Positions 1-9,280 of a DNA stretch of 64,000 nt are shown here, piece after piece. Each line of letters begins with the position of its first letter. The stretch's first letter is position 1. This DNA is from Pararhodobacter sp. GTDB taxonomy: Bacteria; Pseudomonadota; Alphaproteobacteria; Rhodobacterales; Rhodobacteraceae. Position numbers and translations under genes: made by a program. The DNA lies in NCBI RefSeq assembly GCF_034676545.1, contig NZ_JAUCBZ010000004.1:1-64000 (forward strand), read 5' to 3'. The notes under the pieces were generated by a model, which saw only the letters and a program-made list of their open reading frames with translations, had not been told where the DNA came from and ran no database searches.

Positions 1-117
1 AAGTGAAGCGAATGGCCTTGATACTGTGTCCCTTGCTCGGCTCGCGCCGCAATCAAACGGAACCGGTGGTCAACCGTATTTCAGATGTGATGCTTGCCTG
101 TTAAACCAATCCTTTGA

Positions 118-1013
118 CTACCATTCGTTCCAAAGCTTTACCGCCGCCTCGATGAACGCATCACAGGCCGCCTGTCGCCAGCACGTGTGGAAACCATCTC
201 GCAGCAGGTAATACTGCTCGTTGGCGCACACGAGATCGGTTTTCGAGGCATCTTGCCGATACCAATTCAAGGCGTTTAGACCACGCAGTCCTGATAGCTG
301 GTGGTGAGCTTCTCGTTCGGCACGTTGTACAGCAGGCCTTCGATGTAGTAAGAAGGCGCGATACCAGCCTTGATCAAGCCATCTTCGACCATCCGGCTGC
401 GCATATTCTTGAACACTCGGGTCATAGGTTTTAGCCACTTCGATGAGGCCTGATGCTTCGCTGTCAGGTTTGCCGAGTGCTGCTTCGGGTAGTTCGCGAT
501 TCGCTCGCCGGCAGCGTTGAAGAAGCAGATGCCTTCGACGTACTCAGAGTCGCTCGCTGACCGGAACTTGAAGTAGCGCCGGAATAGCGTCGCGACAATC
601 ACGTCCGACTTGCGCCGTGAACCGTTCGCGTCGATGGCAATCGCCTTGTCGCCGGCTTTCACGGCCGAGCCGTATTGCCCCTCAAGCACCGACAGCACGT
701 CCCGCTTGAAGTCGGCATGGGTGTAAGTCGCGTCGCTGAATGCCTGCTTGTAGGCTGACTTTTCGTCATCGGACAGAGATTCGAGATCGCTGTGAAAACA
801 GTCGTCCAGCCGGATGACGATGTCCACGTCGCTCTCGGCGTAGATATTCGTGTCGTTGCCGTACGAGCCTTGAAGGAACACCTTGAAATTCTTGCCGGCA
901 TACGGCGTGGTGCTGGCCTCCAGGACGCTCTTGATCGTGTTGTAGGTGTTGCTCGACTGGGTGATCGACCCCTGGTGAGACCATGTTTCGAGCTGCGATT
1001 CTGGTATTGGCAT
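118..1013 (-). CDS. CBASS cGAS/DncV-like nucleotidyltransferase (CD-NTase), frameshifted near its end
   Basis: CD-NTases make a cyclic oligonucleotide alarm signal on phage infection. The first 245 residues show the family active site: GSYGN at residues 49-53, DVD at 62-64, and a third acidic residue in KSDVIV near 137. The frame stops at 276, but the next frame carries a natural continuation (LNALNWYRQD... to FIEAAVKLWNEW) ending at 118. One missing base near 278-279 therefore explains the early stop, and the repaired protein would be about 299 residues, normal for the family. The patatin effector gene lies directly upstream on the same strand, 13 bases away, so this is a two-gene type I CBASS. 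The family assignment is firm from the motifs; the nucleotide product cannot be told. Loss of function is possible if the shift is real. Confidence 0.88.
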
Positions 1014-1026
1014 CGTCTTCCCCTGG

Positions 1027-1974
1027 CTATATCAAATGCTCGCGAAGCTGCGTCTCCCGCGACGCGAACGACTCCCGTCCTCGCTGGAACAAGACACCCA
1101 GCTTCTTGATGTCGTGTTCCAGTAGATCAGTCGCCATTTCAGGCGTGACGTAGGAGTCGTTGATCCGGATGGTCGGTACGTCATGGAACAGAATCTGCCG
1201 CAGTTGGTCCATCGACTGCGTGTTGATCTCCAGGGTCTTCTGCAGCAACTGGACGCTAACGAGATATTTTTTCGCCAGCCACATCAACAGGCTCGGCTTC
1301 GGGTCGGGGTAAATGCCCACGCCAACGCTCACAAGCCGGATGTCCTTGCGATCTCTCCGAAGCGCCTGGACCGCATCGGCGATTGCGTACAGCGTCGGGT
1401 TGTTTGCGCAGTACCCGCCGTCGATCAGCTCGATGTCCTCACCCATCGAGGTCCTGACGATCGTTCGCTCGAAGAACGGGTAGGCCGAGCACGATGCCTT
1501 GACAGCGTCTGCGATGCTCACGCCAAAGCCCGGGACGAACGTACCGACTCGGCCATGCGCCTGCGCGACGCTGCCCTTAAAGATCATCGGGCGCTCGTTC
1601 AGCCACTTGGCCGTAACGATCCCGATGTCGGTCTTCACATCACTGAACGTTGCATCGCCGAAGACCTCGCTCGCCAGCTTCTTCAGGGCGCGCGACCTGG
1701 CCGGAGCGGTCTTCTGCGACATCACGGTAGGCACGTGCTTGCGGTACAGCTCCAGGATGGAATCGACGCTGTGACCGAGCGCGATCAGTGACGCGATGAT
1801 CGCGCCCGTACTGGTACCGAAAACCAGATCGAACTTCTGGTGCAGTGGGCACCCGATCATCGCCTCGATTTCCTTGAGTACGCCCAGCGTGTAAAAGCCC
1901 TTAGCGCCGCCGCCGTCCAACGTAAGGACTCGCAGTAAGGCAGACGATCCAGACTCTTCTTTCGACTCCATCAT
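1027..1974 (-). CDS. capV: CBASS effector, patatin-like phospholipase (CapV-like)
   Basis: Patatin-fold phospholipase that, in CBASS, is switched on by the cyclic nucleotide from the neighbouring CD-NTase and degrades membrane phospholipids, killing the infected cell. Visible motifs are the oxyanion-hole loop GGGAKG (residues 21-26), the nucleophile elbow GTSTG (53-57, Ser55) and the catalytic Asp in a DGG triplet (LIDGGYCANNP, about residue 200). There is no signal peptide, as expected for a cytosolic effector. The ATG at 1974 was chosen because GGAGG sits about 9 bases upstream; a TTG two codons earlier is too close to it. The protein is about 315 residues. It is the first gene of the leftward operon and lies divergent to brxR. 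Confidence 0.9.
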   Translation of the reverse strand: MMESKEESGSSALLRVLTLDGGGAKGFYTLGVLKEIEAMIGCPLHQKFDLVFGTSTGAIIASLIALGHSVDSILELYRKHVPTVMSQKTAPARSRALKKLASEVFGDATFSDVKTDIGIVTAKWLNERPMIFKGSVAQAHGRVGTFVPGFGVSIADAVKASCSAYPFFERTIVRTSMGEDIELIDGGYCANNPTLYAIADAVQALRRDRKDIRLVSVGVGIYPDPKPSLLMWLAKKYLVSVQLLQKTLEINTQSMDQLRQILFHDVPTIRINDSYVTPEMATDLLEHDIKKLGVLFQRGRESFASRETQLREHLI

Positions 1975-2179
1975 TTTCAATGTCCTCCCAACCGATGAAG
2001 AACGTACGCAACGCCGACGATCATCAGCTCAACCCTGAGCATGAAGCCGTGCCTCTCCAGCGTCCCCGGCTTCATGTGTAGCTCGGCCAAATTCTGCATG
2101 GTGTCCGCACCGGTCCTCTTGTCGCTGCGGTGCTTGTTATTATCACAATGCGACGTATACACAAATCAAGATAGACTCA

Positions 2180-2208
2180 TGGACAGATTCTAGGGCAGAC
2201 CATATACT
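2180..2208 (+). promoter_or_regulatory. Predicted sigma-70 promoter of the BREX operon
   Basis: TGGACA (2180-2185) and TATACT (2203-2208) are separated by exactly 17 bases and lie about 50 bases before the brxR ATG. This is a strong match to the housekeeping consensus. The same 280-base gap must also hold the leftward CBASS promoter. No clear BrxR inverted-repeat operator was recognised. Confidence 0.55.
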
Positions 2209-2257
2209 TTCCGCAATAACCCTCACAAGCATTCGCTAACCGAACGAGCCAGCCAGG

Positions 2258-3178
2258 ATGTCGAACGAACAGCTTGCAGATCTAACTCAGCCACAACGCG
2301 ACCGGCTCGCGTTCGTGGAGTTGCGCGTGCGCTTCATTGGGGAGATACGCCGTCAGGACTTGGTGACGCGGTTTGGCATTCAGTCCGCCGCCGCTTCAAG
2401 GGATCTGGCGCTGTACAAGGAGTTGGCGCCAGGCAACATCGACTACGACCCCAAGGGCAAGTCTTACGTCCTTGGGGCGAACTTTCGGCCCGTCTTCGAC
2501 TTTCCCCCGGAGCGGGTGCTGTCGTGGCTGACCCAGGGCTTCGGCGACGGTGAGCCGATGCGGCTCAAGGCGTGGGTGGCCAGCGAGAGCCCGTCACGGC
2601 TGACGCACCCGGATCTGGATGTGCTGGCGAGCGTGACCCGGGCGATCCATCAGGAGTGCCCGCTGGGCATCGAGTACCACTCCATCTCAAGTGGCCGCAC
2701 TGAGCGGGAGATCGTCCCCTTCGCGTTGATCGACAACGGCCTGCGCTGGCACGTCCGCGCCTTTGACCGTAAGTCCCAGGAGTTCCGGGATTTCGTCATC
2801 ACCCGGATCAAGCGCCCCGTGGCGCTTATGAGGGTCAGTTCGTGGCGCCCCACGAGGCCAGCGATCAGGACATTCAATGGACCCGGATCGTCGAGCTGGA
2901 GTTGGTGCCGCACCCAGACCAGCCCCGCCCGGAAATCACCGAGATGGACTACAGCATGCAGGGTGGCGTGTCACTGCGGATGAAGCTGCGGGCTGCCACC
3001 GCCGGTTACATCCTTCGCCAGTGGAGTGTGGACTGCACACCTGACCACAGCTTGCGCGGGCACGAATTCAGGTTGTGGCTGAAAGACCACTTGGCCCTCT
3101 ACGGCGTGCACAATGCCGTGCTGGCGCCGGGCTACCGCTCCCCTGATGAACAACGGCTCGAAGCCGGAGACGGACTGA
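2258..3178 (+). CDS. brxR: WYL-domain transcriptional regulator of BREX (BrxR family), two frameshifts
   Basis: BrxR/CapW-type regulators have an N-terminal winged helix, a WYL ligand-sensing domain and a WCX dimerisation tail, and they repress defence operons. Residues 10-70 look like the helix-turn-helix (LVTRFGIQSAAASRDLALY). The WYL core follows (GIEYHSISSGRTEREIVPFALI, LRWHVRAFD). The frame breaks at 2826-2827: adding one T gives VALYEGQFVAPHEASDQDIQW and continues into the C-terminal domain. A second shift at the CCCC run 3140-3143 returns to the first frame and ends at TGA 3176-3178, six bases before brxF. The repaired length is about 306 residues, which fits the family. Being first in the operon and divergent from CBASS, it may control both systems (inference). 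Confidence 0.82.
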
Positions 3179-3184
3179 GGGGGG

Positions 3185-3646
3185 ATGAGCATGCTGGCAA
3201 AACTCGAACGACTCATCGGCGAAATCGGCGATCTCAACAGCAAGTTGATCCTGCTGGTTGGCCCCAGCCGCAGCGGCAAGACCCAACTGCTGCGCCAGCT
3301 CGGCGCCAAGCTCAGCATCGAGCCGCTCAACGTCGGCCTGGAGCTGGGGCGCCGGCTGGCGGCCACGCCAAACAACAAGCGTGGTTTCTCGGCGGGCGAA
3401 CTGCTGCGGGAGATCGCGGACAGGGTACGCACCGAAGATCCGCTGCTGCTCGACAACCTGGAGTTGTTGTTCGAGCCGGGCCTACAGATCAACCCGCTTG
3501 ACCTCGTCAGGCGGCTGGCTCACTCCAAGAGCGTCGTGGCCGTCTGGCCTGGCGAGCTGCGCGGTGATCGCTTGGTGTACGCCGACATGAGCCATCCAGA
3601 ACATCGTGACTACAGCGGTGACGGCGTGGTCGTACTCGAAATTTGA
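3185..3646 (+). CDS. brxF: BREX type 3 ATPase BrxF
   Basis: Small P-loop protein specific to BREX type 3, 153 residues, the usual size. The Walker A motif is GPSRSGKT at residues 26-33, preceded by the hydrophobic strand LILLV. A second acidic strand (LLLDNLELLF) is a plausible Walker B. The start has a strong AGGGGG ribosome site. The gene sits in the canonical first structural position, just after brxR and 23 bases before brxC. Its exact job in BREX is not established; it is thought to act with BrxC. Confidence 0.9.
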   Translation: MSMLAKLERLIGEIGDLNSKLILLVGPSRSGKTQLLRQLGAKLSIEPLNVGLELGRRLAATPNNKRGFSAGELLREIADRVRTEDPLLLDNLELLFEPGLQINPLDLVRRLAHSKSVVAVWPGELRGDRLVYADMSHPEHRDYSGDGVVVLEI

Positions 3647-3669
3647 AGCTACGGGGAAGAGAGAACCAT

Positions 3670-6600
3670 ATGGCCAAGAACATGAAATACGGAGATCTGA
3701 TCCAGTTCGAGCAGATCGAGTCAGTCATTCAGCTGCTCGATGCCGGGCGCCCGGACGAGGCCAAGAAGCTCGTCGCGACCTACGTCATCTCCGACGACAT
3801 GGCCGAGCGGATCTCCAAGCTCATGGTTCCCCAGCTCAGTTTCGACGACTCCGTCGATCACAAGGGCGTGCTGATCGTCGGCAACTACGGCACCGGTAAG
3901 TCGCACTTGATGTCGGTGCTGTCGCTGGTGGCCGAGGATGCGGCCTACGCGCCGATGATCCGCCACCCCAAGGTCGCCGAGGCGGTTGCCCCGATCGCTG
4001 GCCGCTTCAAGGTGCTGCGCATCGAGGTGGGCGGGCTGCAGATGCCGCTGCGCCAGATCATCACCCTGCAGCTTGAGCGTTTCCTCGAAAAGATCGGCGT
4101 CGACTACACGTTCCCGACCGCCGACAAGGAGCTCAACAACAAGGACTCCTTCGAGGAGATGATGGCCGCGTTCGGCGAGAAATTCCCGGACCAAGGCGTG
4201 CTGCTGGTTGTCGACGAGTTCCTGGAGTACCTGCAGTCCCGCCGCGACCACGAGCTGGTGCAGGATCTGGCCATCCTGCGGCAGATCGGCGAAGTCACCA
4301 AGCACCTGAAATTCCGCTTCGTGGCCGGTGTGCAGGAAGCCATCTTCGACAGCGTGCGCTTCCAGCACGTGGCCGACAGCATGCGGCGGGTCAACGAGCG
4401 CTTCACCCAGATCCTGATCGACCGCCAGGACGTCAGCTTCGTCGTCTCCGCGCGTCTCCTCAAGAAGACGGCCGACCAGCAGAACAAGATCCGCGAATAC
4501 CTCACGCCGTTCGCCAAGTTCTACGGCTCCATGAACGAGCGCATGGATGAGTACGTGCGGCTGTTCCCGGTTCACCCCGACTACCTGAAGACCTTCGAGC
4601 AGATCCACTTCACCGAGAAGCGTGGCGCGCTCAAGACCATCGAGGCCGCCATGCTGGCCATCCTCGATCAGGAAGTGCCCGCCGACAAGCCGCTGTTCAT
4701 CAGCTACGAGAGCTTCTGGAACACCATCAAGGCCAACTCGGTCCTGCGTGCTGACCCGAACATCAAAGAGGTGATGCGCGTCTCCGAAGTGCTGGAGTCG
4801 CGGGTCCAGCAAGCCTTCACGCGCCCGGCCTACAAGGCAATGGCGCTGCGCGTCATCAACGCGTTGGCCGTTCACCGTCTGACCACGGGCGGCGACATCC
4901 ATGTGCCCATTGGCCCCACGGCTGCCGAGCTGCGCGACGCCTTGTGTCTGTTCCAGCCGGGCGTGGAGGACATGCCGGGCGATCCGGCCGAGAACCTGCT
5001 GTCGATGGTCCAGACCGTCATGCGGGAAGTGCTGAAGACCGTCAACGGCCAGTTCATCTCCAAGGCGCCGGACACCGAGCAGTACTACCTCGACCTCAAG
5101 AAGGACATCGACTACGACGCGCAGATCGAAAAGCGCGCCGAAGCCCTATCCGACGACGCACTGGACCGTGCCTACTACAGCGCCGTCAAGGCGCTGATGG
5201 AGTGCAGCGACGACCTGCGTTATCCCGGCTTCCAGATCTGGCAGTACCAGCTCGAATGGCAGGAGCGCCGTGTCGAACGCATGGGCTACCTGTTCTTCGG
5301 GGCGCCGAATGATCGGCCCACGGCGCAGCCCGAGCGCGACTTCTACGTCTACTTCATCCAGCCCTTCGACAAACCGAAGTTCGCCGACAACAACCTGTCG
5401 GACGAGGTGTTCTTCCGCCTCACCGGGCTGGACGACGATCTCAAGCGGCACCTGTCGTCCTACGCGGCGGCGCTCGATCTGGCATCCACCGCCAGTGGCG
5501 GCGCCAAGGCCATCTACCTCTCCAAGGCGCAAGACTTCCTGCGCGCCATGAGCAAGTGGCTGCAGGAAAAGCAGATGACCGCCTTCGAGGTCACCTACCA
5601 GGGCAAGAAGAAGAACCTGCAGGAGTGGGCCAAAGGCGTGTCGCTGCGTGACCGGGCGCGGCTTGGCACGGACGAGCGCATAAACTTCCGCGACGTGGTG
5701 AACGTCATTTCGGGCCTGGTACTGGGCCAGCGCTTCGTCGATCTCTCGCCGGAATACCCAACGTTCTCGGTGCTGGTCACTGAGGCCAACCGCAAGCAAC
5801 TGATCGGCAACGCACTGCGCGCACTGGCCGGCGGCACTCGTACCAAAGATGCGCTCGCCGTGCTCGATGCGCTGGAGTTGCTCGATGGTGATCGCGTCGA
5901 TCCCGCCAACTCTCGCTACGCGCAGGAAGTACTGAACCGGCTCAAAGCCAAGGGCCACGGCCAGGTGCTCAACCGCAGCGAACTGCTGTCGGGCACCTCG
6001 GACGTCGAGTATTTCGCGCCGATCAAGTACCGACTGGAACCCGACCTGCTGGTCACCGTGCTGGGCGGGCTGGTTTACTCCGGCGACATCGTGCTGTCGA
6101 TCACCGGCGACAAGATCGACTCCGGCAAGCTGACCCAGCTGGCAGAACGCTCGCTGGAGGAACTTAAGCAGTTCAAGCACGTTGAGGCTCCCAAAGAGAT
6201 CAACCTCGCGGTGCTGCGGGCCCTGTTCGAATTGTTCGACCTGCCGTCCGGCCTCGCCCAGAAGGCCAGCCAGGGCGATACCGAGCCGGTCATCAAACTG
6301 CAGGAGAAAGTCAGTGCGCTGGTGACGCGTGTGCTCAAGGCCGGTTCCAACCTGCAGCAAGGCAAGCTCGGCTTTTGGGGCCAGAACCTGCTGCGCGAGG
6401 AAGAAGCCAAAGACTGGCACGCCCGGCTGGATTCGCTGAAAAAGTTCACCGAGTCGCTGGCACCGTACAACACCGTCGGCAAGCTCAAGAATCTGCGCGT
6501 CACCCAGGAAGACCTGGACGGCCAGAAGAAGAATTTGGAGATCCTGGCCGCCGTCGAGCGTCTGCTCGAACTGGTGGTGGAGCTAGGCAGCACGGCGTCC

Positions 6601-7410
6601 TACCTCTCGCAAGCCGAGATGGTGCTGCCTGCCGAGCACCCGTGGGTGAAACAGGCCGAAACCGCCCGCAAAGCGCTACAGGAAAAGCTGAGCCAGGACC
6701 GCACAGCCGAGCACGCCGCCGAATACCGGCAGACGCTCAACCAGCTCAAGAAGGACTACATCACCGCCTACATCGCCAGCCACAGCAAGGCGCGGCTGGG
6801 CGTGGCCGAAGACAAGACCCGCAACGCGCTGCGCAAGGACGACCGCCTGCTGGCGCTTCGCGTGTTGGCTGGCGTGTCGCTGATGCCCACCAGCCAGCTT
6901 ACTGCCTTCGAGGAGTCGCTCAACGGCCTGAAGAGCTGTTCCTCGCTGGATGAGCCGACCCTGGTCACGGCCGCCGTCTGCCCACACTGCCAGTTCCGCC
7001 CCTCTGCCGAGCAGTTGGAGCTGATCCCGGCGGCCAACCGCCTGCACAAGCTGGACGACGATCTGGACCAGTTGGTGACCAACTGGCAGCAAACGCTGCT
7101 GGAGAACCTGGAAGACCCGTTCACGCAGGACAGCCTGGGTCTGCTGCCGCCTGCGTCCAAAAAGCTGATCGACGCCTTCCTGACCTCACGCAAGTTGCCG
7201 GAGCCGATGACCACCGAGTTCGCCAACGCGGTGCAGGAGGCGCTATCGGGGCTGGAGAAGATCGCCGTCAAGGGCGACGAGATTAAGCAAGCGCTGCTGC
7301 TAGGTGGCTCGCCAGCCACGCCGGACGACCTGCGCAAACGCTTCGATACCTTCATGAACGAGCGCTGCAAGGGCAAAGATGCCACCAAGCTGCGCTTCGT
7401 GATCGAGTAA
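3670..7410 (+). CDS. brxC: BREX P-loop ATPase BrxC
   Basis: Large AAA-type ATPase shared by BREX systems (BrxC/PglY), 1246 residues. Walker A is GNYGTGKSH at residues 71-79 and Walker B is LLVVDEFLEYL around 178-188. The rest is long and helical, with a CPHC zinc-knuckle-like pair near residue 1105. The ATG at 3670 is preferred because GGGGAAGAG lies about 9 bases upstream; an upstream TTG would overlap brxF. Together with PglX and PglZ it is part of the complex that marks host DNA and blocks phage replication. It is intact, with no frameshift over 3.7 kb. Confidence 0.93.
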   Translation: MAKNMKYGDLIQFEQIESVIQLLDAGRPDEAKKLVATYVISDDMAERISKLMVPQLSFDDSVDHKGVLIVGNYGTGKSHLMSVLSLVAEDAAYAPMIRHPKVAEAVAPIAGRFKVLRIEVGGLQMPLRQIITLQLERFLEKIGVDYTFPTADKELNNKDSFEEMMAAFGEKFPDQGVLLVVDEFLEYLQSRRDHELVQDLAILRQIGEVTKHLKFRFVAGVQEAIFDSVRFQHVADSMRRVNERFTQILIDRQDVSFVVSARLLKKTADQQNKIREYLTPFAKFYGSMNERMDEYVRLFPVHPDYLKTFEQIHFTEKRGALKTIEAAMLAILDQEVPADKPLFISYESFWNTIKANSVLRADPNIKEVMRVSEVLESRVQQAFTRPAYKAMALRVINALAVHRLTTGGDIHVPIGPTAAELRDALCLFQPGVEDMPGDPAENLLSMVQTVMREVLKTVNGQFISKAPDTEQYYLDLKKDIDYDAQIEKRAEALSDDALDRAYYSAVKALMECSDDLRYPGFQIWQYQLEWQERRVERMGYLFFGAPNDRPTAQPERDFYVYFIQPFDKPKFADNNLSDEVFFRLTGLDDDLKRHLSSYAAALDLASTASGGAKAIYLSKAQDFLRAMSKWLQEKQMTAFEVTYQGKKKNLQEWAKGVSLRDRARLGTDERINFRDVVNVISGLVLGQRFVDLSPEYPTFSVLVTEANRKQLIGNALRALAGGTRTKDALAVLDALELLDGDRVDPANSRYAQEVLNRLKAKGHGQVLNRSELLSGTSDVEYFAPIKYRLEPDLLVTVLGGLVYSGDIVLSITGDKIDSGKLTQLAERSLEELKQFKHVEAPKEINLAVLRALFELFDLPSGLAQKASQGDTEPVIKLQEKVSALVTRVLKAGSNLQQGKLGFWGQNLLREEEAKDWHARLDSLKKFTESLAPYNTVGKLKNLRVTQEDLDGQKKNLEILAAVERLLELVVELGSTASYLSQAEMVLPAEHPWVKQAETARKALQEKLSQDRTAEHAAEYRQTLNQLKKDYITAYIASHSKARLGVAEDKTRNALRKDDRLLALRVLAGVSLMPTSQLTAFEESLNGLKSCSSLDEPTLVTAAVCPHCQFRPSAEQLELIPAANRLHKLDDDLDQLVTNWQQTLLENLEDPFTQDSLGLLPPASKKLIDAFLTSRKLPEPMTTEFANAVQEALSGLEKIAVKGDEIKQALLLGGSPATPDDLRKRFDTFMNERCKGKDATKLRFVIE

Positions 7411-7414
7411 CGCC

Positions 7415-9280
7415 ATGACTAGAGACGAACTGATCGCCCGCCTCCAGTCCATTGAATGGAGTGACATCGAATTCAAGGAAGCGGCGTGGGCAGTACCCAA
7501 GGATGCGCTTTCCACCGTCAGCGCCTTTGCCAATACGGCAGGCGGACATTTGGTGTTTGGCGTCAAACAGGCTAACGGCACGTTTACCGTGACCGGCGTC
7601 ACAGATGCCGACAAGATGCAGAACGATTTCCTAGGGCAAGTACGCGATGTTAACAAAGTCAGCATTCGCCTACCCATCAATGGCACGGCGCACCAGCTAC
7701 CCGAAGGCACAGTGCTGGCGTTTTTCATCCCTGAAGCCACGCGCCAGCAAAAACCCGTTTATCTCGACGGCAACCCGAAAAAAGCCTATATCCGCCGGGG
7801 CGGTCGCGACGATACCTGCACCGGTGACGAGCTATTGCGCTTCATCCGAGACGCGTCAGGTACCCGCTACGACGCAGAACCGCTGGATGTGGATATCAGT
7901 CGCTGCTTTGACGAGACATCTGTGCGTTGGTATCGCGCGCGGTTCGTCGCCAGCAATCCTGGCAAGGACACTGCCGCCGATGACACCACATTCCTGCGGA
8001 GCTGGGGCTTCCTTGTCGAACAAGGCGGCATGCTGCGCCCCACTCGTGCTGCCATTCTGGTGCTTGGCAGCGGCGAATACGTCCGCCAGGTGCTGCCACG
8101 CATGGCCGTGGATGTACAGCTCTACCGTAACGCAAGCTCCGAGTACGACTCCGCTGTGCGCTGGGCCGACCGCCTCACTGTGGAGGACAACCTCATCAAG
8201 GCATGGCAAGCCATCGTCGAGTTCTATTTCCGCCATAGCGAACGCCCATTCGCCGTAGATGCCGGCACTCTGCGTCGTGACGATGATCCGCCGGACTACA
8301 TCTCCTTCCGCGAAGCTGCCATCAACCTGCTCATCCATCAGGACTTCGGTGACACCACCCGGGTGCCCGTCATCCGCTTCTTCCGTGACCAGACCGAATT
8401 TTTCAATCCTGGCGACGCCTTCGCCACGCGCGAGCAACTGCTCGACCCCGGTGACAAAGAGGTACGCAACCCCAGCATCGTCAATGCTTTTCGTCGTATT
8501 GGCCTGTCCGACCAGGGGGGCACCGGCGTGCGCGCCATCTTCGACGGTTGGCGCAAGCTGGGCTATCTGCCACCAGAGATCGAGAACCATAAGGCTGACA
8601 AAAGCTTCCGTCTGCGGCTACGCAAGGAAAAGCTCATCACCGAAGCACAGGTTCTGGCCCAAGCCAGCCTGGGCGCGCACCTTTCTGCACAGGAAGCCGA
8701 CGTTTTCGCCTACCTTACCCGCAAGGGTCAGATCGACCTGACCGACGTGAAGGCACTCACCGGCTTTTCCGGCGCAGATGCCCGTGAGCTCGTGCAGCGG
8801 CTGACGGTACAAGCGCTTCTGGTGGCGGAAGACGAAGGCGGCAACTTGTTCCGTTTGGCCGAGCACCTGCGCCTCCGGTTCCTGACGAGCATGACCGATG
8901 CCTCCATTGAAAATCAATCGGTTGCAGCCAGATCTGGTGATGAAGAGCGTACCGATCAAGCCACCGATCATGCTGACACTAGTGAGGCTGAGCTTGATCG
9001 GTCGCTTGATCGGTTGTCCGATGTGCAGCGGCAGCTAATTGGATTTGCAGATGTACCCCGTTCGATGGCCGAACTGATGGCCCATGCGGGTTTCAGCCAT
9101 CGCCCGCACTTCGTTACAACCCACATTGAACCGTTGCTGGCTGGAGGTGTGCTGCGCCTGACGCTACCTGAAAAGCCGCGCTCGCCCAATCAACGCTATG
9201 TCCTCACCGAGGCTGGCGTGAAGCTCAAGCTGCTTCACGAACAGCCCGCAGACCCAACGGAGGAAGACAATGGACATTGA
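7415..9280 (+). CDS. AlbA_2 (Schlafen-like) plus HATPase_c_4 domain protein embedded in the BREX operon
   Basis: 621-residue protein, not a core BREX component. Residues about 18-60 (IEFKEAAW...VSAFANTAGGHLVFGV) are a classic AlbA_2/Schlafen AlbA domain, a nucleic-acid-binding fold. Residues about 290-400 (REAAINLLIHQDF, FFNPGD, DQGGTGVRAIF) match the GHKL-type ATP-binding HATPase_c_4 module seen in so-called RecG-like regulators. The C terminus holds winged-helix-like stretches (ADVFAYLTRKGQIDLTDVKALTGF; MAELMAHAGFSHRPHF). It starts four bases after brxC and overlaps the next gene by 11 bases, so it is co-transcribed and translationally coupled. The role is unknown: it could regulate BREX or be half of a nested defence module. 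Confidence 0.8.
   Translation: MTRDELIARLQSIEWSDIEFKEAAWAVPKDALSTVSAFANTAGGHLVFGVKQANGTFTVTGVTDADKMQNDFLGQVRDVNKVSIRLPINGTAHQLPEGTVLAFFIPEATRQQKPVYLDGNPKKAYIRRGGRDDTCTGDELLRFIRDASGTRYDAEPLDVDISRCFDETSVRWYRARFVASNPGKDTAADDTTFLRSWGFLVEQGGMLRPTRAAILVLGSGEYVRQVLPRMAVDVQLYRNASSEYDSAVRWADRLTVEDNLIKAWQAIVEFYFRHSERPFAVDAGTLRRDDDPPDYISFREAAINLLIHQDFGDTTRVPVIRFFRDQTEFFNPGDAFATREQLLDPGDKEVRNPSIVNAFRRIGLSDQGGTGVRAIFDGWRKLGYLPPEIENHKADKSFRLRLRKEKLITEAQVLAQASLGAHLSAQEADVFAYLTRKGQIDLTDVKALTGFSGADARELVQRLTVQALLVAEDEGGNLFRLAEHLRLRFLTSMTDASIENQSVAARSGDEERTDQATDHADTSEAELDRSLDRLSDVQRQLIGFADVPRSMAELMAHAGFSHRPHFVTTHIEPLLAGGVLRLTLPEKPRSPNQRYVLTEAGVKLKLLHEQPADPTEEDNGH

Noticed and set aside
1..117. Possible end of another gene at the left edge
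   Set aside because: No frame with recognisable protein content; too short to judge.
1977..2162. 61-codon leftward frame ending at the capV start
   Set aside because: It overlaps the start region and ribosome site of capV, has no ribosome site of its own and resembles no known family. A 40-residue version from 2099 could be a leader peptide, but the evidence is too thin.
3721..6420. Long antisense frames (393 and 424 codons) across brxC
   Set aside because: They are mirror frames of a GC-rich gene. Their composition is the usual shadow pattern (leucine/arginine/glutamine/histidine-rich), without motifs or ribosome sites.
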